Source of the DNA: Xanthobacteraceae bacterium
GTDB taxonomy: Bacteria > Pseudomonadota > Alphaproteobacteria > Rhizobiales > Xanthobacteraceae
Assembly: GCA_009694215.1 (NCBI GenBank)
Contig: SHVN01000007.1
Location: 1 to 51,176, forward strand
Direction: 5' to 3'
Length of the DNA stretch: 51,176 nucleotides
Shown: in pieces, positions 32,927-41,984 of the stretch
Numbering within the stretch: position 1 is the stretch's first letter
Layout of the letters: each line of letters opens with the position of its first letter
Notes under the pieces: generated by a model
What the model saw: only the letters and a program-made list of their open reading frames with translations
Database searches by the model: none
What the model was told of the DNA's origin: nothing
Position numbers and translations under genes: made by a program

Positions 32927-35900
32927 GCGCGGAGGTCGTTGCGCTCCCCGAAGCAAAGCGTCCGGGCATCAAGCCTTTCGCGCCACGGCCGGCCTATGCC
33001 GAGCTGTCGGTGACCAGCAATTTTTCATTCCTGCGCGGTGCATCGAGCCCCGAAGAGCTTGTCACCGCCGCGAAGCAATTGGGGTTTGCGGGCCTTGGTA
33101 TTGCCGATCGCAACAGCGTTGCTGGTGTCGTGCGTGCGCATGTCACAGCAGAGGAGTTGGGAAAGACCGAGCATGACGGAACAGCATTCAAGATCGCGGT
33201 CGGCGCTCGTCTCGTTTTCTCCGACGGCACGCCCGATATCCTTGCCTATCCGCGCCACCGCGCCGCCTGGGGTCGGCTCACGCGGCTCCTTTCACTCGGC
33301 AAGCGCCGCGCCGAAAAAGGTGGCTGCATTCTCGGGCTGCCGGATCTTCTGGATCATCTTGAAGGCCTCAACCTTGTTGTCATGCCGCCGCCGCGAATCC
33401 ATGCCGAACGGCTTGGCGCGCTTCTGACCCGGCTGAAGGAGGCCGCGCCCAAAACCGCGCATGGACTGGTCTGGCTCGCCGCGGGCATGCTTTATCGCGG
33501 CGATGATGCGCGGCGGCTTGCCCGCCTGGCTGGCGTTGCGACGGAAGCCTTCGTGCCGCTGATCGCCGTCAACGACGTGCTCTATCACGAGCCGGACCGG
33601 CGCTCGCTCCAGGACGTCGTCACCTGCATCCGCGAGCACCTCACGCTCGAAACCGCCGGACGGACGCTCGAAGCCAACGCCGAACGGCATCTCAAGTCGG
33701 CGGCGGAGATGGCGCGGCTGTTTCGCCGGGCGCCCGAGGCCGTGGGCGAGACCGTTCGTTTTATCGAAAGCTGCAAATTCTCTCTCGAAGAGTTGAGGAA
33801 GACGGAATATGCCGACGAAACCCGGCAAGGCTATGCCACGCCGCAGGATGCGCTCGTTGCCTTCGCGGAAGCCGGATTGAAGCGGCGTTACGGCGGAAGC
33901 GTCCCTGAAAAAGTTCGGCACGCCCTCACCGAAGAGCTCCGTCTCATCGGCGAACTGAATTATGCGCCGTTCTTTCTGACGGTCGACGAAATCGTCAAAT
34001 ATGCGCGGTCGCTGACGCCGCCGATTTTGTGCCAGGGGCGCGGCTCGGCGGCGAATTCGGTGACCTGCTTCTGCCTCGGTATCACCGACGTGGACCCAAC
34101 CAAGATCGACCTGTTGTTCGAGCGTTTCGTCTCCGCGGAACGGCGCGAGCCGCCTGATATCGACGTTGATTTCGAGCACGAGCGGCGCGAGGAGGTCATC
34201 CAGCACATCTACGAAAAATATGGCCGCGAACGCGCAGGCCTCGCCGCGACGGTCATCTGCTATCGCGGCCGCAGCGCCATCCGCGACGTCGGAAAGGTTT
34301 TCGGGCTTTCCTCGGACGCGGTTTCCGCGCTCGCCAGCACCTTGTGGGGCTGGTCGAGTAGCGGCATTTCCGACAAGGAGGCGCGCTGCGCCGGCCTCGA
34401 TCCGTCCGACCCGCGGTTGAAGCAGACCATGGCCATCGCAGAGGAGTTGATCGGCGCGCCGCGGCATCTTTCCCAGCACGTCGGCGGCTTTGTCATCACC
34501 CGCAGCCGGCTCGACGAGGTCGTGCCGATCGAGAACGCGGCAATGGAGGACCGCACCCTCATCGAATGGGAGAAGGACGATCTCGAATCGCTCGGGCTTC
34601 TCAAGGTCGATGTGCTGGCGCTCGGCATGCTGACGTGCCTGCGCCGCTCGTTCGATTTCCTCAGAAGCCACTACGGCGTCTCACGCGATCTATCGATCCA
34701 GGATGAGGACAAGGCGACCTACAGCATGATCCAGCGCGCCGACACCATCGGCGTGTTCCAGATCGAGAGCCGGGCGCAGATGTCGATGCTGCCGCGGCTG
34801 CGCCCCGAAAAGTTTTATGATCTCGTGATCGAGGTGGCGATCGTGCGCCCCGGACCGATCCAGGGCAACATGGTGCATCCCTATCTGCGGCGGAGGGAGA
34901 AGATCGACCCGGTTAGCTATCCTTCGAAGGCGTTGGAGGACATTCTTTCAAAAACTCTTGGCGTGCCGCTGTTCCAGGAGCAGGCCATGCGCATCGCGAT
35001 CGTCGGCGCGGGCTTCGAGCCGGGTGAAGCCGACCGGCTGCGGCGCGCGATGGCGACGTTCAAGCGTGTCGGGACCATCGACAGCTTCTGCGACAAGTTC
35101 ATCAGGGGGATGACCGGTCGAGGCTACGATGAGAAGTTTGCAAGGGATTGCTGGAAGCAGATCGAAGGCTTCGGCAGCTACGGCTTTCCCGAGAGCCACG
35201 CCGCAAGCTTCGCCAATCTCGTCTATGCCTCGGCATGGATCAAATGCCATTACCCCGACGTGTTCGCCGCCGCGCTGCTCAACAGCCAGCCGATGGGCTT
35301 TTACGCCACAGCCCAGCTCGTGCGCGACGCGCAGGATCACGGCATCGAGGTGCGGCCGGTGGATGTCAACCTGTCCAGCTGGGATTGCACGCTGGAACAG
35401 CGGCCGGTCGGGGTCCTGCACGCGCGCCATGCAGCGATGAAAGAGGACATTTGGACGAACCGTGCTCTCCGCCTCGGGTTGCGCCAGATCGATGGCTTTT
35501 CCGAGGACTGGGGCAGGACCATCGAAAGCGTGCGCGGCCGTGGCTTCGACTCCGTCCGCGATCTCTGGCTCCGCACGCATCTGCCGCCGAAGGCGCTGGA
35601 GAACCTCGCCCACGCCGACGCCTTCAACTCGCTGGGGCTGAGCCGCCGCGACGCGCTCTGGGCGGTGAAAGCCTTGCGCCGCTCAGGCGACAAGGACGAC
35701 CTGCCGCTGTTTGCGCGCGCCGCGATGCCGGACATGGAGCCCGACGCGCAACTGCCGTCGATGCCCCCGGGCGAGGAGGTGATCGAGGACTACCGCCATC
35801 TGCGCCTGTCGCTGAGGGCGCATCCGGTGTCGTTCCTGCGCGCCGACCTCGACGCGCGCGGCATCGTGCGCCACGATCTGCTTCCCACCCTTCCGCGGGG

Positions 35901-36348
35901 CCGGCGCGTGACCATCGGCGGCCTCGTGCTGGTGCGGCAGCGGCCCGGCACCGGTAACGCCATCTTCATGACGATCGAGGACGAGACCGCGATCGCCAAC
36001 ACGATCGTGTGGCCGCGCACATTCGAGCGCTTCCGCCCCGTCATCATGGGTTCGCGGCTGATCGGCGTGTCGGGCGTGCTGCAGAACGAGAAGGGCGTCA
36101 TCCACATTGTCGGCGACGGCTTCGAGGATTTGACGCCGATGTTGCTTCGCCTATCGGAAGATGCGCCCCGCATCGACGCCACCATGCCGGTGGACGAGAT
36201 CAAGCGCCCGCCGATTTCACGCCAGCGCCATCCGCGAGCGGGCGACGCGCTGGTGACGATGCTGAAGGAGGAGGGGCCAGGGTTCGAGGAACTGATGCTC
36301 GCTCAGAACGCCGCACAGGTGATGCCGAAGGGCCGGAATTTTCATTGA
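32923..36348 (+). CDS. dnaE2: Error-prone DNA polymerase DnaE2 (ImuC)
   Basis: This 1141-residue protein is the C-family polymerase of the SOS mutasome. It has an N-terminal PHP domain (FSFLRGASSPEELVTAAKQL), then the polymerase domain with the catalytic triplet Asp412, Asp414, Asp416 (PDIDVDFEHERREE), LCQGRGSAANS before it, and a C-terminal OB-fold region (RRVTIGGLVLVRQRPGT). Length matches DnaE2 (about 1,050-1,150). The start is ATG 32923, overlapping the imuB stop; an in-frame ATG 24 bases upstream is not needed. It makes low-fidelity DNA across lesions when LexA is removed. It ends 3 bp before the convergent hydrolase gene. Confidence 0.96.
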   Translation: MSAEVVALPEAKRPGIKPFAPRPAYAELSVTSNFSFLRGASSPEELVTAAKQLGFAGLGIADRNSVAGVVRAHVTAEELGKTEHDGTAFKIAVGARLVFSDGTPDILAYPRHRAAWGRLTRLLSLGKRRAEKGGCILGLPDLLDHLEGLNLVVMPPPRIHAERLGALLTRLKEAAPKTAHGLVWLAAGMLYRGDDARRLARLAGVATEAFVPLIAVNDVLYHEPDRRSLQDVVTCIREHLTLETAGRTLEANAERHLKSAAEMARLFRRAPEAVGETVRFIESCKFSLEELRKTEYADETRQGYATPQDALVAFAEAGLKRRYGGSVPEKVRHALTEELRLIGELNYAPFFLTVDEIVKYARSLTPPILCQGRGSAANSVTCFCLGITDVDPTKIDLLFERFVSAERREPPDIDVDFEHERREEVIQHIYEKYGRERAGLAATVICYRGRSAIRDVGKVFGLSSDAVSALASTLWGWSSSGISDKEARCAGLDPSDPRLKQTMAIAEELIGAPRHLSQHVGGFVITRSRLDEVVPIENAAMEDRTLIEWEKDDLESLGLLKVDVLALGMLTCLRRSFDFLRSHYGVSRDLSIQDEDKATYSMIQRADTIGVFQIESRAQMSMLPRLRPEKFYDLVIEVAIVRPGPIQGNMVHPYLRRREKIDPVSYPSKALEDILSKTLGVPLFQEQAMRIAIVGAGFEPGEADRLRRAMATFKRVGTIDSFCDKFIRGMTGRGYDEKFARDCWKQIEGFGSYGFPESHAASFANLVYASAWIKCHYPDVFAAALLNSQPMGFYATAQLVRDAQDHGIEVRPVDVNLSSWDCTLEQRPVGVLHARHAAMKEDIWTNRALRLGLRQIDGFSEDWGRTIESVRGRGFDSVRDLWLRTHLPPKALENLAHADAFNSLGLSRRDALWAVKALRRSGDKDDLPLFARAAMPDMEPDAQLPSMPPGEEVIEDYRHLRLSLRAHPVSFLRADLDARGIVRHDLLPTLPRGRRVTIGGLVLVRQRPGTGNAIFMTIEDETAIANTIVWPRTFERFRPVIMGSRLIGVSGVLQNEKGVIHIVGDGFEDLTPMLLRLSEDAPRIDATMPVDEIKRPPISRQRHPRAGDALVTMLKEEGPGFEELMLAQNAAQVMPKGRNFH

Positions 36349-36351
36349 GGC

Positions 36352-37539
36352 TTACGTTCCGGGCTTCAGCACATCCGCAACCCAGTCCCACATGTAATTA
36401 GTGCCGATGGTGACGTTGTCGACCTGGCAATGGTGAAAGCCGCCTTCCTCGCGCTGGAACACTTTTAGGGTCTTCTCCTTTGAGCCGACCGCAGCGAAGC
36501 ACTTTTCCGCAATCGCCAGCGGAATCTGCTCGTCGCCCGCGCCGTGCACCAGGAGGAACGGGCATTTCATTTTCTGCACGATGCCGTCGAGTCTGAACCC
36601 TTGGAGCTTCTTCATTGCCTCCGCGCGGGTCTTTACCCCGAACACCCACATCAGGTGCTCCGGCGGCACCGACAGCGACGGCACCGTGCCTGAGTCCAGA
36701 AGATCGAAACGCTTCTTCCAGGTGTCGTAATAGTCCCACTGCGCGCCCCAGGCGATGCAGGCAGAAAAACGCGGCTCGAGCGAAGCGGCGCGCGGCGCGT
36801 AATAGCCTCCCAGGCTGATAGCCATGACGCCGATGCGCTTGGCGTCGATCTCCTTCCGCCCCGCCAGATATTCGTAAGACGCCGTGCCGTATTTCTCCGT
36901 CTCCGCGATCAGCGGCAACCCGCGGAAGCGCACGCTCTCGCCGTTGCCGGGGCCGTCGACGATCAGGCAGGCAATGCCGCGCGCGACGAGATCGGGCACG
37001 CCCTTAAAATATTGAATCTCCTTGGTGATGTCGAAGCCGTCGAAAAACACCAGCGCCGGCGCAGGCTTGTTCCCGGCCAGCTCCGGCGCGGGATGCACGA
37101 ACAGCGCCGGCATGGTCTTGTCGCCGTAGGGCACTTCCACCGACTCGATGCGCGGGCGCTTCAGCATCGCCGCGCCATCGGCGAACGACTTCACCGCCTT
37201 CTTGTAAACCTCCGCCGAGCGCGGTCCGTGCTGCAGGAACCGTTCGCCGGTCTGGTAGTAATGCGCAGCGCGCATCAGGCAGGCGGCGGCGGTGAGTGTG
37301 TGGCCCTTCTTCGCCGCGTTGCGGCCGCGCGCCTCGACCACGTCGCCCATGCGCGCCCATTCCTCGAACCAGGCACTGTCGTCGCCGACCTTGTCCCCGA
37401 GCGCGCGGCCGACGCGGTTGACCTCGTCGATCTCGGCTCCGCCCCACGGCGCGCCGGAGAGGCACAGCAGCAGCCCCATCGACCAGCGGTAGTTGGTCGG
37501 AAAATAAATGAAAGCCGGATCGTCTTTTCGGTCGGTCAC
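36352..37539 (-). CDS. Alpha/beta hydrolase, 2,6-dihydropseudooxynicotine hydrolase-like family
   Basis: This about 395-residue hydrolase begins at GTG 37539 (VTDRKDDPAFIYFPTNYRW), behind a GCGAGGAAAC site; the frame continues to 37794 but that part is repeat-derived. The N-terminal half is helical (KKGHTLTAAACLMRAAHYYQ). The alpha/beta hydrolase domain has the nucleophile elbow ISLGGYYAPRAAS and a C-terminal region with the acid and His (LLVHGAGDEQIPLAIAEKCF; GGFHHCQ). The helical extension before the core is typical of the DUF1100 / dihydropseudooxynicotine hydrolase-like group, which includes C-C hydrolases of aromatic catabolism. The substrate is unknown. It converges with dnaE2 3 bp away. 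Confidence 0.85.
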   Translation of the reverse strand: MTDRKDDPAFIYFPTNYRWSMGLLLCLSGAPWGGAEIDEVNRVGRALGDKVGDDSAWFEEWARMGDVVEARGRNAAKKGHTLTAAACLMRAAHYYQTGERFLQHGPRSAEVYKKAVKSFADGAAMLKRPRIESVEVPYGDKTMPALFVHPAPELAGNKPAPALVFFDGFDITKEIQYFKGVPDLVARGIACLIVDGPGNGESVRFRGLPLIAETEKYGTASYEYLAGRKEIDAKRIGVMAISLGGYYAPRAASLEPRFSACIAWGAQWDYYDTWKKRFDLLDSGTVPSLSVPPEHLMWVFGVKTRAEAMKKLQGFRLDGIVQKMKCPFLLVHGAGDEQIPLAIAEKCFAAVGSKEKTLKVFQREEGGFHHCQVDNVTIGTNYMWDWVADVLKPGT

Positions 37540-37585
37540 GTTTCCTCGCCTATTCCAGTTTCTGTGCTGCCATTTTGGCACGGAT

Positions 37586-37664
37586 GTCATGCCCCGCGAA
37601 GGCGGGCATCCAGCAAACACCAGCGTCACGGAATACTGGATCGCCCGCATTCTCGGGCGATGAC
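37586..37664. repeat. Palindromic intergenic repeat, family B
   Basis: The element starts gtcatgccccgcgaaggcgg and ends gcccgcattctcgggcgatgac, with two hairpins about a centre containing tccagcaaacacc. It resembles 45911-46024. It lies between the hydrolase (minus) and the UbiD gene (plus) and supplies misleading open frame to both. Confidence 0.8.
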
Positions 37665-37716
37665 AGCCAAGGGGTCGATTGATACGGTCAAACCACCGAC
37701 CGGCGAGGCACCCAGC

Positions 37717-39387
37717 ATGCTCGACACCCCTGCATCGAAGTTCGCGAGCGCCGCCAGATCGAAATCCGGTCCGCGGCTCGACCTGCAGCAGCATCTGGCC
37801 GACCTGGAAGCGGCGGGCCTGCTCGTCCGTATCGACCGGCCGATCAACAAGGACACCGAGCTCATTCCGCTGGTTCGCTGGCAGTTCCTCGGCGGCATGC
37901 CTGAGGACCAGCGCCGTGCCTTCCTGTTCACCAACGTCATCGACTCCAAAGGCCGCCGCTACGACATGCCAGTGGTGGTCGGCGCGCTCGCCTCATCGCC
38001 GGCGATCTACGCGCTCGGCATGGGCCGCCCGGTCGAGGAGATAGGCGAAGCCTGGATGGCGGCCATCGCGAACCCGATCCCGCCGGTCGCGACCAACGAC
38101 GCGCCGTGTCAGGAGGTCGTCATCACTGGCGACGCGCTGCGCAAGGAGGGACTGAAGGCGCTGCCGGTGCCGGTATCGACGCCGGGCTTCGACGCCGCGC
38201 CGTACCTCACCGCGACGCTCTGCGTCACCAAGGACCCTGAGACCGGCGTGCGCAACATGGGCACCTATCGCGTGGCGCTGAAAGCCGCGGATCGGGCGGT
38301 GGTGCGCATGGTTGCGCGCGAGGCGACCGGGGCCGGCGGGTTCCTGCACTGGCTGAAATACCGCGAGCGCAAGGAGAAGATGTCGATCGCCATCGTGGTA
38401 GGCTGCGCGCCAATCGTGATGTTTACAGGTCCCCAGAAACTCGCGGTCGACGTGGACGAGATGGCGGTCGCGGGAGGGGCAGCCGGCGAGGCGATCCGCA
38501 TGACGCGCTGCCGCACCGTCGACCTCGACGTGCCGGCGGATTCCGAGATCGTGATCGAAGGCCTGATCGACTGCGACGTGCTCGAGCCCGAGGCGCCATT
38601 CGGCGAGAGCAACGGCTATGTCGCGCTCGAAGCCTTCAACATGCCCATTCAGGTGACCGCGATCACCCACAAGAAGAAGCCGGTGTTCGCCCAGATCATC
38701 AGCCAGGTGACGCCGAGCGAGTCGAGCGTCATCAAGAAGGTGGCCTACGAGCCCTTGTTCCTCGCGCATCTCAGGACTCATCTCGGCGTCAAGGGCATCC
38801 GCCGCGTGGTGATGCACGAGCGGCTGACGAATCTGCGCCCGGTGATCTTCCTGCAGTTCACCGCGGGCACGCCGCGCAGCGAAGTCTGGCGTGGGCTGAA
38901 CGGCGCATCGACCCTGCAATCGAACTGCGGCAAGATCGTCATCGCGGTGAGCGAGGACATCGACCCGCAGAGCATGGACGCGGTGCTGTGGTCGCTCGCC
39001 TACCGCACCAATCCGGTGGACGACATGCTCATCGTGCCCAACCGCGGCGGCGTGCAGGGAGCGCAATACGCGGGCAACAAGACCGACTCCGGCCTTCTGG
39101 TCGATGCGACGCGCAAGCGGCCGATGCCGCCGCTCGCCTTGCCGACGCGCGAATACATGGAGCATGCGCGCGGGCTCTGGGATGAGCTGGGCTTGCCGGC
39201 GCTGAATGTCCAGGCGCCGTGGCATGGCTACACGCTCGACGACTGGACCGACACGTGGGAGATCTTCGCCCGCCGCACCACGGCGGGCGACTGGGAGGAG
39301 ACCGGCAGGGAAACGCTCAAGCGCCAGCGCCGGGGTCTGCTGCCCGAGACGCCGGTGCGGCCGGGCGAGGAGCCGAGCGGCGACTGA
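37717..39387 (+). CDS. UbiD family prFMN-dependent decarboxylase, second copy
   Basis: This 556-residue UbiD protein starts at ATG 37717 (MLDTPASKFASAARSKSG) after a GGCGAGG site; the open frame far upstream is non-genic. The family's active-site residues are visible: Arg185 in MGTYR, and Glu292 and Glu297 in EAPFGE, followed by SNGY. It differs strongly from the protein at 623, so the two decarboxylases probably act on different acids. A carboxymuconolactone-decarboxylase-like gene follows 29 bp downstream, then a Rieske oxygenase, a Bug receptor and a dehalogenase, all close together, so this is the first gene of a catabolic operon. Confidence 0.93.
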   Translation: MLDTPASKFASAARSKSGPRLDLQQHLADLEAAGLLVRIDRPINKDTELIPLVRWQFLGGMPEDQRRAFLFTNVIDSKGRRYDMPVVVGALASSPAIYALGMGRPVEEIGEAWMAAIANPIPPVATNDAPCQEVVITGDALRKEGLKALPVPVSTPGFDAAPYLTATLCVTKDPETGVRNMGTYRVALKAADRAVVRMVAREATGAGGFLHWLKYRERKEKMSIAIVVGCAPIVMFTGPQKLAVDVDEMAVAGGAAGEAIRMTRCRTVDLDVPADSEIVIEGLIDCDVLEPEAPFGESNGYVALEAFNMPIQVTAITHKKKPVFAQIISQVTPSESSVIKKVAYEPLFLAHLRTHLGVKGIRRVVMHERLTNLRPVIFLQFTAGTPRSEVWRGLNGASTLQSNCGKIVIAVSEDIDPQSMDAVLWSLAYRTNPVDDMLIVPNRGGVQGAQYAGNKTDSGLLVDATRKRPMPPLALPTREYMEHARGLWDELGLPALNVQAPWHGYTLDDWTDTWEIFARRTTAGDWEETGRETLKRQRRGLLPETPVRPGEEPSGD

Positions 39388-39416
39388 AGATAAGAACACG
39401 GTATGGAGGAGAAAGA

Positions 39417-39965
39417 ATGGCGCGCGTTCCCTATCTCGAAAAGTCAGACCTGCCGCCCGAGCACCAGGACATCCTGGCGCGGCCGATCGCGCTCAACCGG
39501 GCGATGGCGAACAGCCCCAATGCAGCCAAGGCGATGACCGGTCTTGCGATGTACATCCGCCACAAGAGCAAGCTCGATCCGCGGCTGCGCGAGCTGGCGA
39601 TCCTCCAGGTCGGCCATCTCGCCAAATCGGCCTATGAATACTCCCACCACGTCAAGCTCGGCCGCGAGGTCGGCGTCACCGACGACGACATCCGCGCTAT
39701 CGGCGAGGAGACGGCCGGCCGCGCGAGCAAGCTCGATGCGCTATCCCGGACCGTGCTCCGCGCCGCGCGCGAGATGACCAGCGACCTCGCCATGTCGGAC
39801 GCAACCTTTGCCGAATTGGAGGGTGTGCTCGGCCGCGAGCAGGTCATCGACCTGACGCTGGCGATTGCGTTCTACAACGCCGTGGTGCGGCTGCTCGGCA
39901 CGCTGCAGATCGACGTCGAGCCGGAGTACCAGCGCTATCTGGTAGAGCACCCCTTGCCGCGCTAA
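39417..39965 (+). CDS. Carboxymuconolactone decarboxylase (AhpD-like) family protein
   Basis: This 182-residue protein starts at ATG 39417 after a strong GGAGGAGAAAG site. The helical CMD/AhpD domain is visible (MTGLAMYIRHKSKLDPRLRE, LAILQVGHLAKSAYEYSHHV, TLAIAFYNAVVRLLG). The usual CxxC of AhpD-type peroxidase partners is replaced (AKSAYEYSHH), so a redox role is unlikely; the conserved Glu/His pattern is more like PcaC-type decarboxylases. It lies between UbiD and the Rieske oxygenase. It could catalyse a late ring-fission-acid step in the same pathway. The precise reaction is unknown. Confidence 0.87.
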   Translation: MARVPYLEKSDLPPEHQDILARPIALNRAMANSPNAAKAMTGLAMYIRHKSKLDPRLRELAILQVGHLAKSAYEYSHHVKLGREVGVTDDDIRAIGEETAGRASKLDALSRTVLRAAREMTSDLAMSDATFAELEGVLGREQVIDLTLAIAFYNAVVRLLGTLQIDVEPEYQRYLVEHPLPR

Positions 39966-39999
39966 TAATAGGGCGAACGAACGGCCAGGGAGGCCAAGC

Positions 40000-41019
40000 A
40001 TGTTCCTGCACAATGGCTGGTATACGGCGCTGTGGTCCCACGAACTGACCGACAAGCCGGTCGGCAAAACCTACCTCAACGAGAAGGTCGTGCTGTTCCG
40101 CAACGCTGGCGGCCAGGTCGGCGCCCTTGAAGACTGCTGCTGCCATCGCGCCGCTCCCCTCTCGATGGGCGAGGTCTCCGGCGAATATCTCGCCTGCGGC
40201 TATCACGGGTTGAAGTTCGATGTGAGCGGGCGCTGCGTCGAGGTGCCGGGCCAGCCCGAGGTGCCGCCCGGCGCCAAGGTGCGCGGCTATCCGACGCATG
40301 AAAAGAACAACGTCATCTGGATCTGGATGGGCGCCGCGGACAAGGCGGACGTGACGAAAATTCCCGATCTGCCGTGGCTGTCCGATCCGAAATGGGCGGC
40401 GACCCCGGGCCGGCTCTACGTCAAGACCAACTATCAGTTCATTCTCGACAACCTGCTCGATCTGAGCCACGTTGCCCACGTCCACAAGAAGACGATCGCG
40501 GGCGATCCCCGCGAGGCGACGACACCGACCAAGACCGAACGGCTGAACGACGGCGTCCGCGTCGGCCGCTGGATGATCGATTTCGTGCCGCCGCCGCTGT
40601 TCGCCAAGGCGGGAAATTTCAAGGAGAATGTCGATCGCTGGCAGTTCGTCACCTGGCATCCGCCCGGCGTCGTCTATCTCGACGTCGGCTGCGCCAAGGC
40701 CGGCACGGGCGCCCCGCAGGGCGACCGCAGCCAGGGTATCTCGATTTGGTCGAGCCATCTGATAACGCCCGAGACCGAGCATTCGAGCCATTACATGTTC
40801 GGCTTCTCCCGCGATTTCAAAACCGACGACCAGGAAATGTCGAAACTCCTGTTCGAAGGCTCGCGCGCGACCTTCCTGGAGGATGTGGAATTCCTCGAGG
40901 CGGTGCAAAAGAACCGCGCTGAAGGCTCGCTCGACGGCCTGATCCACATCACCGCTGATGCCGCGCAGCTTCAGGCGCGGAAGATGCTGAGCTCCATGAT
41001 CGGCGCAGAGCAGGCCTGA
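40000..41019 (+). CDS. Rieske non-heme iron oxygenase, alpha subunit (VanA-like)
   Basis: This 339-residue oxygenase carries the Rieske cluster at Cys47-x-His49 and Cys66-x2-His69 (CGYHG), and the mononuclear iron site with Asn151, Asp154, His157 and His162 in NLLDLSHVAHVH. This is the small-type Rieske oxygenase (vanillate O-demethylase, dicamba demethylase, phthalate 4,5-dioxygenase group). It would hydroxylate or demethylate an aromatic substrate and needs a reductase that is not seen in the window. The stop overlaps the Bug receptor's start (TGATG), giving translational coupling. The tight operon suggests the receptor takes up this enzyme's substrate. Confidence 0.95.
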   Translation: MFLHNGWYTALWSHELTDKPVGKTYLNEKVVLFRNAGGQVGALEDCCCHRAAPLSMGEVSGEYLACGYHGLKFDVSGRCVEVPGQPEVPPGAKVRGYPTHEKNNVIWIWMGAADKADVTKIPDLPWLSDPKWAATPGRLYVKTNYQFILDNLLDLSHVAHVHKKTIAGDPREATTPTKTERLNDGVRVGRWMIDFVPPPLFAKAGNFKENVDRWQFVTWHPPGVVYLDVGCAKAGTGAPQGDRSQGISIWSSHLITPETEHSSHYMFGFSRDFKTDDQEMSKLLFEGSRATFLEDVEFLEAVQKNRAEGSLDGLIHITADAAQLQARKMLSSMIGAEQA

Positions 41020-41984
41020 TGAAGTTGCGAGTTTGCGTCGCGCTGGTGACTTTGCTCGCCGCGGCACCTGTCCACGCCCAATCCTATCCGGCACGGCAGG
41101 TAAACATCGTGGTGCCGTTCGCGGCCGGCGGCGGCTCGGACCTCCTCGCGCGGCTGGTCGCGCAGAAGCTGGAGGAGAAGCTCGGCAAGCCCTTCATCAT
41201 CGAGAACCGGCCGGGCGCGGGCACGTCGCTCGCCGCCATGCAAGTGGTGCGCGCGGTGCCGGATGGCCACACGCTGATGCAGGCCACCAGTTCGACCATG
41301 GCCATCAACGTGACCATGAGCAAGAAGATGCCGTACGAGCCGCTCAAGGATCTCGTGCCGGTGGCGCTGCTGTCGTCCTCGCCGTTCTTCCTCGTGGTCA
41401 ACAACAATTCCCCGGTGAAATCGGTCGCCGACCTGATCGCGCTCGCCAAGTCGAAACCGAACGGGCTGAACTACGGCTCGGGCGGGCCCGGCTCGATGCA
41501 TCACCTCAGCACCGAGTTGCTGCAGAGCCTGGCCGGCATCCAGATGACGCATGTGCCCTACAAGGCGACGCCGCCGGCGATGAACGATCTGATCGCTGGC
41601 CACATCCAGGTGCTGTTTGGCGACACGACGTCGGTCCTGCCGATGATCCAGCAGGGCATCGTGCGCGGCATCGGCGTCACTACCGCGAAACGCAGCCCGG
41701 CGGCGCCGGACATTCCGGCCGTTGCCGAGACGGTCCCTGGATTTGAATCGGCGTCGTGGCAGATGCTGGTCGCGCCGGGCGCTACACCGCCGGAGGTGAT
41801 CGCGCTGCTCAATCGCGAAGTGTATGCGATCTTCAGCGACCCGGCGGTGATTCAGGAACTGACGAAGCGCGGCATCGGCCCGGCGCTCACCGGTAATCCG
41901 GCCGAGGTACAGGAGTTTGTCAAGCAGGAGATCGTGCGCTGGAGCGAGGTGGTGCGCCGCGCCGGGCTTGAAGGCAGCCAGTGA
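41019..41984 (+). CDS. Bug/TctC-type receptor protein in the catabolic operon
   Basis: This 321-residue protein has a signal peptide (MKLRVCVALVTLLAAAPVHA) and the Bug signatures YPARQVNIVVPFAAGGGSDL, IIENRPGAGTSLA, PDGHTLMQATSST, VPYKATPPAMNDLIAGHIQV and AAPDIPAVAETVPGFESASW. It is a periplasmic receptor, coupled by TGATG overlaps to the Rieske oxygenase before it and the dehalogenase after it. The altered VPYKATPP (usual VPYRGxxP) may reflect ligand specificity. No permease gene is nearby. Confidence 0.94.
   Translation: MKLRVCVALVTLLAAAPVHAQSYPARQVNIVVPFAAGGGSDLLARLVAQKLEEKLGKPFIIENRPGAGTSLAAMQVVRAVPDGHTLMQATSSTMAINVTMSKKMPYEPLKDLVPVALLSSSPFFLVVNNNSPVKSVADLIALAKSKPNGLNYGSGGPGSMHHLSTELLQSLAGIQMTHVPYKATPPAMNDLIAGHIQVLFGDTTSVLPMIQQGIVRGIGVTTAKRSPAAPDIPAVAETVPGFESASWQMLVAPGATPPEVIALLNREVYAIFSDPAVIQELTKRGIGPALTGNPAEVQEFVKQEIVRWSEVVRRAGLEGSQ

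Noticed and set aside
37012-37716. Extension of the UbiD frame into the upstream hydrolase gene
   Set aside because: It overlaps the hydrolase on the other strand and repeat sequence; ATG 37717 gives the normal UbiD start.
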